Assembly: GCF_019209935.1 (NCBI RefSeq)
Contig: NZ_JAHUTN010000004.1
Span: forward strand, 1-64,000
Direction of reading: 5' to 3'
DNA from: Corynebacterium sp. TAE3-ERU16
GTDB taxonomy: Bacteria > Actinomycetota > Actinomycetes > Mycobacteriales > Mycobacteriaceae
Length of the DNA: 64,000 nt
The position numbers were made by a program, and so were the translations under genes. Position 1 is the first letter of the stretch. Each line of letters starts with the position of its first letter. The notes below the pieces were generated by a model. The model did not search any database and was not told where the DNA came from. It saw only the letters and a program-made list of their open reading frames with translations. Positions 18,584 to 29,486 of the stretch are shown here, in pieces.

Positions 18584-18621
18584 TTGGTGGTGCGCTTCCC
18601 CGAGTGGGTGGAGCGGTCCGG

Positions 18622-20564
<1,943 letters not shown>

Positions 20565-21884
20565 TTGACAAAGCTTGAAAGGTACATTGTGGCAACTGAC
20601 AACAAGGACAAGGCCGTACTTCACTACCCCGGTGGTGAGTTCGAGATGGACATCAAGCGGGCTTCCGAAGGTCAGGACGGCATCGTCCTGGGCAAGATGC
20701 TCGCTGAGACCGGACTCGTCACCTACGACCCGGGCTATGTCAGCACCGGCTCCACGGAGTCCGCTATCACCTTCATCGACGGTGACAAGGGCATTCTGCG
20801 CTACCGCGGTTACGCCATCGAGGACCTCGCGGAGAAGGCGACCTTCAACGAGGTCTCCTACCTGCTGATCCACGGTGAGCTTCCCACGCAGGAGCAGCTC
20901 ACGAAGTTCAACGACGAAGTCCGTCACCACACCCTCATCGACGAGGATTTCAAGAGCCAGTTCCGGGTGTTCCCCCGCGACGCGCACCCGATGTCCGTCC
21001 TGGCTTCCTCCCTCAACATTCTCTCCACCTACTACCAGGACTCCCTGGATCCGCTGGATCCGGAGCACCGCGACAAGGCCACGGTCCGCCTGATGGCCAA
21101 GGTCCCGATGCTGGCTGCGATGGCGCACCGCGCCCGCCACGGTGAGCCGTGGATGTACCCGGACAACAAGCTCAACGCCCGGGAGAACTTCCTGCGGATG
21201 ATGTTCGGTTTCCCGACCGAGGAGTACGAGGTCGACCCGGTCATGTCCAAGGCCCTCGATCAGCTGCTCATCCTGCACGCCGATCACGAGCAGAACTGCT
21301 CCACCTCGACGGTCCGTATGGTCGCCTCCGCCCAGGCGAACATGTTCGTCTCCATCGCCGCGGGCATCAACGCGCTCTCCGGTCCGCTCCACGGTGGCGC
21401 GAACCAGGCTGTACTCGAGATGCTCGACGAGATCAAGGCCAACGGAGGCGATGCGACCGACTTCATGACCCGCGTCAAGAACAAGGAGGCCGGTGTCCGC
21501 CTCATGGGCTTCGGTCACCGTGTCTACAAGAACTACGATCCGCGTGCCGCGATCATCAAGTCCACCGCGCACGAGGTGCTGGAGAAGATGGGCGGCGACG
21601 AGCTGCTCGATCTCGCCCTGAACCTGGAGGAGATCGCCCTCGCGGACGACTACTTCATCTCCCGCAAGCTGTACCCGAACGTCGACTTCTACACGGGTCT
21701 CATCTACCGTGCGATGGGCTTCCCGACGGACTTCTTCACCGTGCTCTTCGCCATGGGCCGCCTGCCGGGCTGGATCGCCCAGTACCGCGAGCTCATCGAG
21801 AACCCCGGTTCGAAGATCTACCGCCCGCGCCAGATCTACACCGGCGAGACCCTGCGCGAATTCGTGCCGCGTCCGGAGCGTTAA
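20565..21884 (+). CDS. gltA: Citrate synthase
   Basis: 439 residues. It catalyses oxaloacetate + acetyl-CoA to citrate, the entry step of the TCA cycle. Catalytic residues are visible: His in HADHEQNCSTST (about 238), His in GFGHRVYKNYDPRA (about 318), and Asp in YPNVDFYTGL (about 375). The start is TTG, seven bases after ggagg; it gives LERYIVATDN, which lines up with the known corynebacterial N-terminus FERDIVATDN. A GTG at 20589 is less likely. Confidence 0.97.
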   Translation: MTKLERYIVATDNKDKAVLHYPGGEFEMDIKRASEGQDGIVLGKMLAETGLVTYDPGYVSTGSTESAITFIDGDKGILRYRGYAIEDLAEKATFNEVSYLLIHGELPTQEQLTKFNDEVRHHTLIDEDFKSQFRVFPRDAHPMSVLASSLNILSTYYQDSLDPLDPEHRDKATVRLMAKVPMLAAMAHRARHGEPWMYPDNKLNARENFLRMMFGFPTEEYEVDPVMSKALDQLLILHADHEQNCSTSTVRMVASAQANMFVSIAAGINALSGPLHGGANQAVLEMLDEIKANGGDATDFMTRVKNKEAGVRLMGFGHRVYKNYDPRAAIIKSTAHEVLEKMGGDELLDLALNLEEIALADDYFISRKLYPNVDFYTGLIYRAMGFPTDFFTVLFAMGRLPGWIAQYRELIENPGSKIYRPRQIYTGETLREFVPRPER

Positions 21885-21903
21885 ACACACCACCGGTACC
21901 GGT

Positions 21904-21935
21904 GGAGGAACCCGCGGTTCTCCGCGGGTTCCTCC
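21904..21935 (+). terminator. gltA terminator
   Basis: Perfect 14-bp stem (21904-21917 with 21922-21935) around a four-base loop, 20 bases after the stop. No T-run. Confidence 0.75.
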
Positions 21936-22072
21936 GTGTCCGGCAGCCCCCGGATTTCTTCAAGGCAAGAAATCCCACGTAAGGTGGCTTCCGGCGTCAC
22001 CGACCCCCGAATCTGATGGTCCGGGCTCCACCGTGACCCCGCCCATCACGTCTAAAGCCCCAAGGAGCGTTC

Positions 22073-22432
22073 ATGGACAAGCCCACGATCGAAGCACAGA
22101 CTGGCCCCGCCCCGGAGGACATCGTCATCGTCGACCTCATCGAAGGCGACGGCCCCGAAGCGCAGTCGAACGGACTGGTGGAGGTGCACTACGTCGGTGT
22201 CGACTTCGAGACGGGCGAGGAGTTCGACTCCTCGTGGGACCGTGGACAGACCATAGAGTTCCCCCTTCACCGCCTCATCGCGGGATGGCAGGAGGGGATT
22301 CCGGGCATGAAGGTCGGTGGTCGTCGTCAGCTGACCATCCCGCCGGAGGCCGCCTACGGTCCCGCCGGCGGTGGACATCCCCTGTCCGGCCGCACCCTGG
22401 TCTTCGTGATCGACCTGATCAGCGTCGGCTGA
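22073..22432 (+). CDS. fkpA: FKBP-type peptidyl-prolyl isomerase
   Basis: 119 residues, one FKBP domain without signal peptide, so cytosolic. Typical elements are VEVHYVGVDFETGEEFDSSWDRGQTIEFPLHRLIAGWQEGIPGMKVGGRRQLTIPPEAAYG, containing the active-site Asp, Phe, Trp and Tyr. It speeds cis-trans isomerisation before proline during folding. aaggagc lies six bases upstream. It follows gltA as in C. glutamicum, with its own terminator. Confidence 0.94.
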   Translation: MDKPTIEAQTGPAPEDIVIVDLIEGDGPEAQSNGLVEVHYVGVDFETGEEFDSSWDRGQTIEFPLHRLIAGWQEGIPGMKVGGRRQLTIPPEAAYGPAGGGHPLSGRTLVFVIDLISVG

Positions 22433-22464
22433 CGGCCGGACACAGCTCCGTCCGCACAATGAAG

Positions 22465-22504
22465 AAACCGCCGCCCGGCCGAACTGGCCGGGCGGCGGTT
22501 TTTC
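22465..22504 (+). terminator. fkpA terminator (also faces accDA)
   Basis: 16-bp stem (22465-22480 with 22486-22501), loop gaact, followed by a run of T. It lies between the convergent fkpA and accDA genes and can serve both. Confidence 0.9.
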
Positions 22505-22517
22505 GTTCACGCGGTTC

Positions 22518-24026
22518 TCACCCCTGTTCGATGGCCCACCGCTCGTAGTGCCGGAACCTGTGCTCGCGGCCGACCCTGGTCGGATCGGACGCCAGATCCC
22601 GGAGGGCGGCGGCGACGGAGCAGAGGACCCGGGTGATGAACTCGTCCGGTTCGTCCGCCGCGTCGGGGTTCTCCGGGATGAGCGTGTCCACGATGCCCGC
22701 CTCCCGCAGCGCGAACGCCGAGACCCGCTGCTCACGCATCATCTCCGGGGCGTGGGCCGTGTCCCGGTGGATGATGGCCGAGGCGCCCTCGGGCGGAAGC
22801 GGGGAGAGCCAGGCGTGTTCGGACGCCAGGACGGTGTCGGCGGGCAGCATCGCCAGCGCCCCGCCGCCGCATCCCTGTCCGAGGATCACGGAAACCGTCG
22901 GGACGTCGACGTCGACGAGCTCCCCGAGGGTCCGGGCGATCGACCCCGCCATCCCGGCCTCCTCGGCAGCGGCGGACAACTCCGCTCCCGGTGTGTCGAT
23001 GACACTGACCAGCGGCAGGCCGAGGCCGTGGGCCAGCGCCACACCGCGGCGCGCGAAGCGGAGCGCAGCCGGGCCGAGCTCGGTGTCCGCGTGCGGCGGC
23101 TGGGCGTGCCGGTCCTGGCCGATGAGCACGCAGGGCTGTCCCTTGATCCGGGTCAGGGCGACGATGACGGCGGGGGATACGCGGCCGTCGCCGGTCCCGG
23201 ACAACTGGATGAGGTGTTCGGAGAGTCGCCCGACCAGGCTCCGCAGCCCGGGCCTGTCGGTGCGGCGGGTGGCGGTGATCGCGTCCCACACGTCGATCCG
23301 GGGCTTGTCCGGGGCCGTCGTCGCCGCGCCGTCGATGGAGTGCGCGTCAGTGGTCTGGGGACGCAGGACATCGACGATCTTCACCACGGCCTCCCGCAGC
23401 TGGCCCGGTGAGACGACGCCGTCGATGACGCCGCGGGCCGCCAGGTTCTCCGCGCGTTGCACGCCCTCCGGCATCGGGGTGCCCGTGGTGAGCTCGACGA
23501 CCCTCGGGCCGAGGAATCCCAGCAGTGCGCCGGGCTCCGCGAAGGTGAAGTGCCCCGCGGAGCCCCAGGACGCCATCACCCCACCGGTCGTGGGGTTCCG
23601 GAGGTACACCAGGAACGGCAGGTGGGCGTCCTTGTGCCGGTAGACCGCGGTCGTTATGGAGACCATCAGCGCGAACGCCGGGGTGCCCTCCTGCATCCGT
23701 GTTCCGCCGGACGCGGGCGAGATCAGCAACGGGAGCCCACCCTCCGTCGCCCGGTGGATCCCGTCGATGATCCGGCGGGCGGTCGCCGCCCCGATTGAAC
23801 CACCGAGGAACCCGAACTCACTCAGGACGAACGCCACCCGCGCCCCGTTGACGGTTCCCTCGCCGGTGATCACCGCCTCGTCCACCCCCGACTTCTCCCG
23901 GGCCCGGTCGAGGGTCGCCCGGTAGTCGTCGCTGATGTCTCCGTACACGGGTGGGGTGTCCCAGGAGATGAAGGACCCGGGGTCGAGAACCTGATCGATG
24001 AGGTCGTGGGAGGTGGTGTTCGTCAT
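22518..24026 (-). CDS. accDA: Acetyl-CoA carboxylase carboxyltransferase, fused beta-alpha (AccDA)
   Basis: 502 residues. Two crotonase-type carboxyltransferase halves: a beta-like half (about 1-230, GFLGGSIGAATARRIIDGIHRATEGGLPLLISPASGGTRMQEG) and an alpha-like half (about 260-502, PLVSVIDTPGAELSAAAEEAGMAGSIARTLGELVDVDVPTVSVILGQGCGGGALAM). The Cys4 zinc ribbon of E. coli AccD is absent. ATG 24026 was chosen because tacagt ends seven bases upstream on the same strand and no Shine-Dalgarno exists. It is convergent with fkpA as in C. glutamicum. It probably transfers CO2 from biotin to acetyl-CoA, but the main acyl-CoA carboxylase subunits of corynebacteria are encoded elsewhere. Confidence 0.87.
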   Translation of the reverse strand: MTNTTSHDLIDQVLDPGSFISWDTPPVYGDISDDYRATLDRAREKSGVDEAVITGEGTVNGARVAFVLSEFGFLGGSIGAATARRIIDGIHRATEGGLPLLISPASGGTRMQEGTPAFALMVSITTAVYRHKDAHLPFLVYLRNPTTGGVMASWGSAGHFTFAEPGALLGFLGPRVVELTTGTPMPEGVQRAENLAARGVIDGVVSPGQLREAVVKIVDVLRPQTTDAHSIDGAATTAPDKPRIDVWDAITATRRTDRPGLRSLVGRLSEHLIQLSGTGDGRVSPAVIVALTRIKGQPCVLIGQDRHAQPPHADTELGPAALRFARRGVALAHGLGLPLVSVIDTPGAELSAAAEEAGMAGSIARTLGELVDVDVPTVSVILGQGCGGGALAMLPADTVLASEHAWLSPLPPEGASAIIHRDTAHAPEMMREQRVSAFALREAGIVDTLIPENPDAADEPDEFITRVLCSVAAALRDLASDPTRVGREHRFRHYERWAIEQG

Positions 24027-24072
24027 GGCTGACACTGTAGCCGCCGGAGCGGCCGCCCGGGGCTGGTCCGGG

Positions 24073-25317
24073 TCAGCCCCGCCGTACCCCACCCAGTGCC
24101 TTCAACCACCCGACGGGTGAACCGGTGTGCAGGATCGACGAGCGGTAGATCCGGGCGGCCAGCCAGCTCGTGGCGACGGTCGCGAGGGCGAGGATGAGGG
24201 CCGCGCCCAGGACCCCTCCGACACCGACGTTGCCCACCGCGTACTGCAGGGGAATCGTCGACGAGGAGAACGGCGGCACCCAGGCGACTGTCCGCATGAA
24301 CGTCGAGTCGACCTGCGTCAGACCGAAGAAGGGGACATACATCACGGCCATCAGCAGCAGGATCACCGGTGTCTGCACACCCTGGAAATCCTCCATCCGG
24401 GACACCAGCGACCCGGCAGCCGCGTAGAGCACCGAGAAGAAGAGGTATCCGAGGACGTAGAACAGCAGCAGGACGGGGAGAACGGTGAGGTCGATCTCGA
24501 CGTCGAAGCGTTCGCCGATCCCGGTGAGGCCGATCCCCGCGGCCGTGACGGCGAACAGCGTGGCGACGAACACCAACCCCACGCCGCCGACGCCGATGAT
24601 CTTGCCCCACAGCAGGTCCAGGGGACGGACCGTGGCGACCATGAGCTCCACGACCCGGGAGGACTTCTCCTCGATGACCGCGGAGCCGATGGTGATCGCG
24701 AACATCATCACCGACATCACCAGAACGCCGAGACCGATCAGGGTGACCATGACCGTGCCCGCCGTACGCGGGTCACCGAAGGCCCCGCCGTCCGATCCAC
24801 CTTCGACACGGACGGTCGTCACCGTACCGGCGGCGGTGATCTCGGCGACCTGTTCGCCACTGATCCCGAACTCGGTGAGCAACCCGTCCCGTGCGATCGC
24901 TCCCTGCGCCGCCCGGAGAGCCGTGAGTGAGTCCGTGTCGACGGACGACTCGGAGACCAGCTCCCATCCCGTCCCCGACTCCGCGGGCCGGTAGATGGCG
25001 TCGATGTCCCCGTCGGAGAGCGCTGCGAGTGCCGTGTCCCGGTCCGGGTACCCGGCGGATTCCATCGCGGGCCCGTCACCGTTGTCGCCGGCTACGGCGG
25101 CGAGCGCTGCGGGCTCCGCGCCGACGTAGCCGATGACCTGTGGTGCGCTCTCCTTCGATCCCTGCCAGGCTCCCCATCCGAGACCGCCGAGTACGGCGGC
25201 GAGCATGATGGCGAGGGTCACCCAGACGGATTTCCGGGTGAGTACGGCGCGTGCCTCACGGGCGGCGATCAGCCGGATCGCTGCAGTCGAAGAATAGGTG
25301 TCGGTCGGATGGCTCAT
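24073..25317 (-). CDS. ABC-2 type exporter permease (NatB-like)
   Basis: 414 residues. One membrane segment at about 32-52, a large external domain (about 55-185), then five or so membrane segments (GTVMVTLIGLGVLVMSVMMFAITIG onward) with the cytoplasmic EEKSSRVVELMVATVRPLDLLWGKI motif typical of ABC-2 permeases of the NatB/YhaP kind. The ATG overlaps the stop of the ATPase gene (ATGA), so the two subunits are translated together. Substrate is unknown; family members export sodium, drugs or peptides. Confidence 0.9.
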   Translation of the reverse strand: MSHPTDTYSSTAAIRLIAAREARAVLTRKSVWVTLAIMLAAVLGGLGWGAWQGSKESAPQVIGYVGAEPAALAAVAGDNGDGPAMESAGYPDRDTALAALSDGDIDAIYRPAESGTGWELVSESSVDTDSLTALRAAQGAIARDGLLTEFGISGEQVAEITAAGTVTTVRVEGGSDGGAFGDPRTAGTVMVTLIGLGVLVMSVMMFAITIGSAVIEEKSSRVVELMVATVRPLDLLWGKIIGVGGVGLVFVATLFAVTAAGIGLTGIGERFDVEIDLTVLPVLLLFYVLGYLFFSVLYAAAGSLVSRMEDFQGVQTPVILLLMAVMYVPFFGLTQVDSTFMRTVAWVPPFSSSTIPLQYAVGNVGVGGVLGAALILALATVATSWLAARIYRSSILHTGSPVGWLKALGGVRRG

Positions 25318-26222
25318 GGTTTCACTACTTCCTGGAACAGGTCGGACAGGTCGGGGCGACGGCGGGTGAAATGATGGACGGGACCGGCGGCCATGGCGGC
25401 GCGCAGGATGTCCTGGTCGGTGGCCGGGGATCCGGGGTCGAGGGTGAGTAGCGTCGCGGTGTCGCTTCCCCCGGCCCGGCGGATGCCGGGCACCGACCGC
25501 CACCAGTCACCCGGGGTGTCGACACGCACCTCGTAGGTGTCCTCACCGGTGTCCCGGAGCTCATCGACGGTGCCTTCCGCGCGCATCCGGCCTGAGGCAA
25601 TGATCCCGACGCGGTGGCAGAGACGTTGGACGAGGTCGAGCTGGTGGGAGGAGAACAGGACCGGGACCCCCGCATCCGCCCGCTCGACGAGGATGTCGCT
25701 CATCACGTTCACCGCCACGGGATCGAGTCCCGAGAACGGTTCATCCAAAACGAGGACGTCCGGGTCGTGGACGAGGGCGGCGGCCAGCTGCACGCGCTGC
25801 TGGTTGCCGAGGGAGAGTGACTCGAGCTGATCGTCGGCACGCGCACTGAGACCGAGCTGCTCAAGGAGACCGGTGGTGCGGTTCTCGGCTGAGCGCTTGT
25901 CGACGCCGTGCAACCGCGCCAGGTAGGTCAGCTGTGCGCCGATCTTCTCCTTCGGGTAGAGGCCCCGCTCCTCGGGCATGTAGCCGATGCGTCGACGGGA
26001 GGATTCGGTGAGCGGTTCGTCACCGAGCCGGACCTCTCCGGAGTCGGCTGCGATGACCCCGAGTGCGATGCGCATGGTGGTCGACTTGCCGGCCCCGTTG
26101 GATCCGACGAAGCCGTAGATCTCGCCGGGGTGCACGGTGAAGGTCATGCCGTCGAGGGCGGTGAGGTCGCCGTATCTCTTGGATATCCCGTCGATGACGA
26201 GCGGGGATGGTGAGCGTGTCAT
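25314..26222 (-). CDS. ABC transporter ATP-binding protein (NatA-like)
   Basis: 302 residues. Walker A GSNGAGKST at about 38-46, Q-loop near the MPEERGLYPKEK segment, ABC signature LSLGNQQRV, Walker B VLVLDEPFSGLD, and switch His in SSHQLD. The C-terminal 70 residues are a DUF4162 region, usual for NatA/YhaQ-type ATPases. It powers the adjacent ABC-2 permease. It lies 23 bases downstream of the 193-aa membrane protein gene, in the same direction. Confidence 0.94.
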   Translation of the reverse strand: MTRSPSPLVIDGISKRYGDLTALDGMTFTVHPGEIYGFVGSNGAGKSTTMRIALGVIAADSGEVRLGDEPLTESSRRRIGYMPEERGLYPKEKIGAQLTYLARLHGVDKRSAENRTTGLLEQLGLSARADDQLESLSLGNQQRVQLAAALVHDPDVLVLDEPFSGLDPVAVNVMSDILVERADAGVPVLFSSHQLDLVQRLCHRVGIIASGRMRAEGTVDELRDTGEDTYEVRVDTPGDWWRSVPGIRRAGGSDTATLLTLDPGSPATDQDILRAAMAAGPVHHFTRRRPDLSDLFQEVVKP

Positions 26223-26245
26223 GGTTTTTCTTCCTTACTGGTTTT

Positions 26246-26827
26246 TCAGTCCGCGTCGGGGAACAGCAGATCGGGGTCGGTGGGGTCGGGCAGGGTCCAC
26301 GCGAGGACGAGTCCGGGGATGGCGCCGATCAGACCGATGATGAGGAACATCGTCATGCCGGTCGTGTACGTCAGGTCGTACAGATCGCGCATCGCCCACC
26401 CTCTGTCCAGCGCCCAGACCGATCCGAAGGTGACGATTCCGGCGTAGACCAGACCGATCGCGTAGTAGAAGTGGGTTGTCGTGGCGCGTAGTCGGAGCTG
26501 TCTCTCCAGCTCGTATTCGTCGAGGAACTCCGGCGGCGCCATGTCCTCCAGTCGGATCAGCGTGCGGATCATGGACCAGATGGCACAGGACGCCAGACAC
26601 AGAGCCGCGGTCATGGCGAGCAGGGTCGCCTGTTCACGGAGTACCGCCGCGACGCTGAGTGTCACCCCGGTGAGGTAGACCCCGCAGAACAGGAGAACCA
26701 GGGCCCGCCGGTGGCGGAGGTTTCGCCACCGGTGGAACCGGGAGTCCAGCACGTCACGCCGACGTTCGAAACTGTTCAGTCGGCGCCGTCTGTAGCGGGT
26801 CGCCGGGGAGGGCCTGCGGCCGGTCAT
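26246..26827 (-). CDS. Four-TM membrane protein of the XRE/ABC module
   Basis: 193 residues. Basic N-terminus (RRPSPATRYRRRRLNSFERRR), then four hydrophobic segments at about 47-65, 70-92, 123-142 and 155-176, ending with an Asp/Pro-rich tail. The cytoplasmic loop EFLDEYELERQLRLRATTTHF resembles a segment in the gene upstream (DLDEYEHARRSHRREQALW). The two may be related halves. ATGA overlap with the upstream gene. No named family recognised. Membership in the exporter operon is inferred from order. Confidence 0.78.
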   Translation of the reverse strand: MTGRRPSPATRYRRRRLNSFERRRDVLDSRFHRWRNLRHRRALVLLFCGVYLTGVTLSVAAVLREQATLLAMTAALCLASCAIWSMIRTLIRLEDMAPPEFLDEYELERQLRLRATTTHFYYAIGLVYAGIVTFGSVWALDRGWAMRDLYDLTYTTGMTMFLIIGLIGAIPGLVLAWTLPDPTDPDLLFPDAD

Positions 26828-27270
26828 TCCTCCTCCGTGTCCGGTGTGATCCACGCGGTCACCAGGTTCGGCCAGGTCAGGGAGAAAAGGACCGCAAGGA
26901 GGAGGAACGCGGTGGTGGCACGGATCAGATCCACCGAACCGGATTCCGCGGAGACCCCGATGACCAGCGCACTGACGCCGGCGCAGGCCGACAGTATCCA
27001 CAGGGCCTGCTCGCGACGGTGCGATCTCCGTGCGTGCTCGTATTCGTCCAGATCGCGGGACCGGTCGTTCATCCCGGTCACCGTGCCGAGTCGGTTGGAC
27101 AGAACAGCGAGAATGAGGCAGACGGCTGCGAACGGATAGACGGGAACCGTGCCCGTCCCGATCCCGATCACGATCAGGCCCGCGACGGCGGTGGCCGCCG
27201 TGAATGATCCGGCGAGAAGACGCCGCCCGCGCAGGCGGGCGGTCGGTGCGATTGTCCTGGATGTGGTCAT
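26824..27270 (-). CDS. Four-TM membrane protein of the XRE/ABC module
   Basis: 148 residues, hydrophobic segments at about 18-37, 43-60, 89-107 and 115-133. The central loop (NDRSRDLDEYEHARRSHRREQ) precedes the third segment. This pattern of an XRE regulator followed by small membrane proteins of this kind is common in Gram-positive bacteria, but the function is not known. It lies 22 bases after the regulator gene and overlaps the next gene by four bases. Confidence 0.78.
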   Translation of the reverse strand: MTTSRTIAPTARLRGRRLLAGSFTAATAVAGLIVIGIGTGTVPVYPFAAVCLILAVLSNRLGTVTGMNDRSRDLDEYEHARRSHRREQALWILSACAGVSALVIGVSAESGSVDLIRATTAFLLLAVLFSLTWPNLVTAWITPDTEEE

Positions 27271-27292
27271 TGTCGTGCTCCTTTCCGTGCGT

Positions 27293-27562
27293 TCACCGTG
27301 TCACCGGTGAGGGGTAGAGGTCGTGGGACATGGGGCTGAACTCCTCGCGGGAGAACACCGCCTCGACCGGTAAGTGGAAGGTTTCGGCGATACGCATCGC
27401 CAGATCGAGGCTGGGGTAGTGGTCGCCGCGCTCGAGGGCGCCGACGGTCTGTGGATTGACCTCGATGACCGCCGCCAGGTCGGCGCGTGACATCCCGCGT
27501 TCCGTCCGCAGGACCTTGATGCGGTTGTAGATTGGCCGCGTCGGCCTCTTTGATGGAGACAT
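27293..27562 (-). CDS. XRE-family (Cro/CI-type) transcriptional regulator
   Basis: 89 residues, almost entirely one helix-turn-helix domain (NRIKVLRTERGMSRADLAAVIEVNPQTVGALERGDHYPSLDLAMRIAETFHLPVEAVF), with a short C-terminal tail. It resembles the small YozG/PlsR-like regulators that head membrane-protein operons. First gene of a five-gene operon ending in an ABC-2 exporter. A palindrome in its promoter is the likely autoregulatory site. Confidence 0.92.
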   Translation of the reverse strand: MSPSKRPTRPIYNRIKVLRTERGMSRADLAAVIEVNPQTVGALERGDHYPSLDLAMRIAETFHLPVEAVFSREEFSPMSHDLYPSPVTR

Positions 27563-27571
27563 GAACTAAAG

Positions 27572-27598
27572 TGTTGTATAAACACAACAAACTGTCAA
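27572..27598 (-). promoter_or_regulatory. Promoter and palindromic operator candidate of the XRE/ABC operon
   Basis: On the minus strand a ttgaca -35 box (27593-27598) is followed by tgttgt-N6-acaaca, a perfect 6-bp inverted repeat at 27572-27589. The repeat fills the space between -35 and the start codon ten bases further on. A protein bound here would block the polymerase, so this fits repression by the XRE protein. The area is notably AT-rich. Confidence 0.65.
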
Positions 27599-27710
27599 GA
27601 ATCTACCCCTCTAGGTTGTCTGGATTCTGTCTGAACGGGGAGACGGGTCCGCTGCCCCCGTGTCCGTGGACCCCGTGCGCGTCCCCGGACATGGGTGTTC
27701 AATGGGGCCC

Positions 27711-28571
27711 ATGACTGAGAAGACCTTTCCCACGACCGTGACCCTGAACGACGGCAACGAGATACCGCAGCTCGGATTCGGTGTCTACAAGCTGAAGGAC
27801 GACGAGTGCGTCACCGCGGTCCGGCACGCCATCGAGGTCGGCTACCGGCACATCGACACCGCCGCCATCTACGGCAACGAGGAGCAGGTGGGCAACGCCA
27901 TCCGGGACGCCATCGCGGCAGGTGACGTCACCCGCGAGGAGCTGTTCGTCACCACCAAACTGTGGAACGACCGCCAGGGTGCCGAGGAATCGACCCGTGC
28001 CTTCCAGGAATCACTGTCCAGGCTCGGACTGGACTATGTGGACTGCTACCTCATCCACTGGCCCTGCCCCCGGAAGGGGCTCGCGGTGGAGACCTTCAGA
28101 TCGATGGCGAAGCTCCAGGGGTTCGGCAGTATCCGGTCGATCGGTGTCTCGAACTTCTACGCCGAGACCCTGGATGAGGTGATCTCCGGCACCGGGATCA
28201 CCCCCGTCCTCAACCAGATCGAACTGCACCCGGGGTTCTCCCAGACGGAACTCCGCGAGGTCAACCGCGAGCGGGGGGTCGCCACCGAGGCATGGTCCCC
28301 GATCGGCCGCGGCAGGGGACTCGATGACCCGGTGATCCGGCGGATCGCCGAGGAACACGACCGGACCCCGGCGCAGGTGATGCTCCGGTGGCACCTCCAG
28401 CTGGGCAACATCATCATCCCCAAGTCGGCGCACCCGAAGCGGATCAGCGAGAACTTCGACATCTTCGACTTCCAGCTCGGTGACCGGGACATGGAGTGCA
28501 TCACGTCGCTGGACGATTCCACCATCGCCGGACGGATCGGTCCCGACCCGCTGACGTTCCCCGAAGAATGA
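27711..28571 (+). CDS. Aldo/keto reductase (2,5-diketo-D-gluconate reductase-like)
   Basis: 286 residues from the ATG at 27711. Family signature GYRHIDTAAIYGNEEQVG holds the catalytic Asp and Tyr; Lys is in VTTKLWND and His in CYLIHWP. NADPH-binding residues are in IIPKSAHPKRISENFDIFDF. It reduces carbonyls with NADPH in the cytosol; natural substrate unknown. A ttcaat element ends seven bases upstream, suggesting a leaderless mRNA. ATG 27702 is an alternative. Its stop overlaps the next gene's start (ATGA). Confidence 0.93.
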   Translation: MTEKTFPTTVTLNDGNEIPQLGFGVYKLKDDECVTAVRHAIEVGYRHIDTAAIYGNEEQVGNAIRDAIAAGDVTREELFVTTKLWNDRQGAEESTRAFQESLSRLGLDYVDCYLIHWPCPRKGLAVETFRSMAKLQGFGSIRSIGVSNFYAETLDEVISGTGITPVLNQIELHPGFSQTELREVNRERGVATEAWSPIGRGRGLDDPVIRRIAEEHDRTPAQVMLRWHLQLGNIIIPKSAHPKRISENFDIFDFQLGDRDMECITSLDDSTIAGRIGPDPLTFPEE

Positions 28572-29353
28572 GTCCGGAACAGGAAACCGGGGATCCGAGT
28601 CTCCACGCACACGACGGGGACGGGTTCAGGGTGCTCACCCTGAATCGGCCCCGTGTCCGCAACGCCCTCGACATCGGCCTGTGTGCCACGCTGACCGGAG
28701 CCGTCCGTGCCGCGGGTGAGGAGGGGATCCGTCCGGGAAGAGGGACCGTACCCAGGGTGCTGCTGCTCCGGGGCGCGCCACCGGCATTCTGCGCCGGGGC
28801 CGACCTCAACCGGGCGCACTCACCCGAATTTCTCTCCACCCTGGGCGAACTCCTCCGTGCCCTGGTGGAGTGTCCGCTGCCGGTGATCGCCGACATCCAG
28901 GGACCCTGTGTCGGTGCGGGACTGCAGCTGGCCCTGGCCAGCGATCTGCGTGTCGTCGGCCCGGATGCCTGGTTCGGACTCCCACCCGCGTCCCTGGGGA
29001 TCGCCCTCGACGACTGGACGGTCGGCCGGTGCGTCGACCTCATCGGTGGTTCCCGTGCCCGGGGGCTGATGCTCGGTGGGCTCCGGATGTCTGCCACGGA
29101 AGCCGCGGACTGCGGTTTCGCCAACGTCTCCGGCAGCTCCCGGGACGCGGAGGAACTGGCGGCTCGGGTCGCGATACTCGCGCCACTGTCGGTGAGACAG
29201 CTCAAACTCGCGCTCAACGACACCGGGAACGTGGCCGCGGGAACCGGAGCCGCGGCCCGCGAACTCCACGACATCTGCTGGGCGAGTGAGGACGCGGCTG
29301 AGGCACGGAAGGCCAGGTCGGAGAAGCGGCCGGCAGAGTTCACCGGTCGCTGA
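28568..29353 (+). CDS. Enoyl-CoA hydratase/isomerase family protein
   Basis: 261 residues of the crotonase fold: VLTLNRPRVRNALD, the CoA/oxyanion-hole segments APPAFCAGADLNR and IQGPCVGAGLQLALASDLRV, and the FGLPPASLGIALDDWT segment. The usual second catalytic Glu region (PEVTLGLIPGAGGT in hydratases) reads PPASLGIALDDWTVGR, so hydratase activity is uncertain. Translationally coupled to the aldo/keto reductase by a four-base overlap. Mycobacterial EchA6-like proteins are similar in outline. Confidence 0.88.
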   Translation: MSPEQETGDPSLHAHDGDGFRVLTLNRPRVRNALDIGLCATLTGAVRAAGEEGIRPGRGTVPRVLLLRGAPPAFCAGADLNRAHSPEFLSTLGELLRALVECPLPVIADIQGPCVGAGLQLALASDLRVVGPDAWFGLPPASLGIALDDWTVGRCVDLIGGSRARGLMLGGLRMSATEAADCGFANVSGSSRDAEELAARVAILAPLSVRQLKLALNDTGNVAAGTGAAARELHDICWASEDAAEARKARSEKRPAEFTGR

Positions 29354-29486
29354 TCCGTCACGGCGGACACCGGAGGCCGATCTCTGAAGTACCTGCGTAC
29401 GGCGGCCCGGCGGGCTGAACAGCCGACTTGCGGACATCCGACGGTGAATGCTGTCAGCCGGGGTCCCGCGGATTAGAGTTGGCGCC

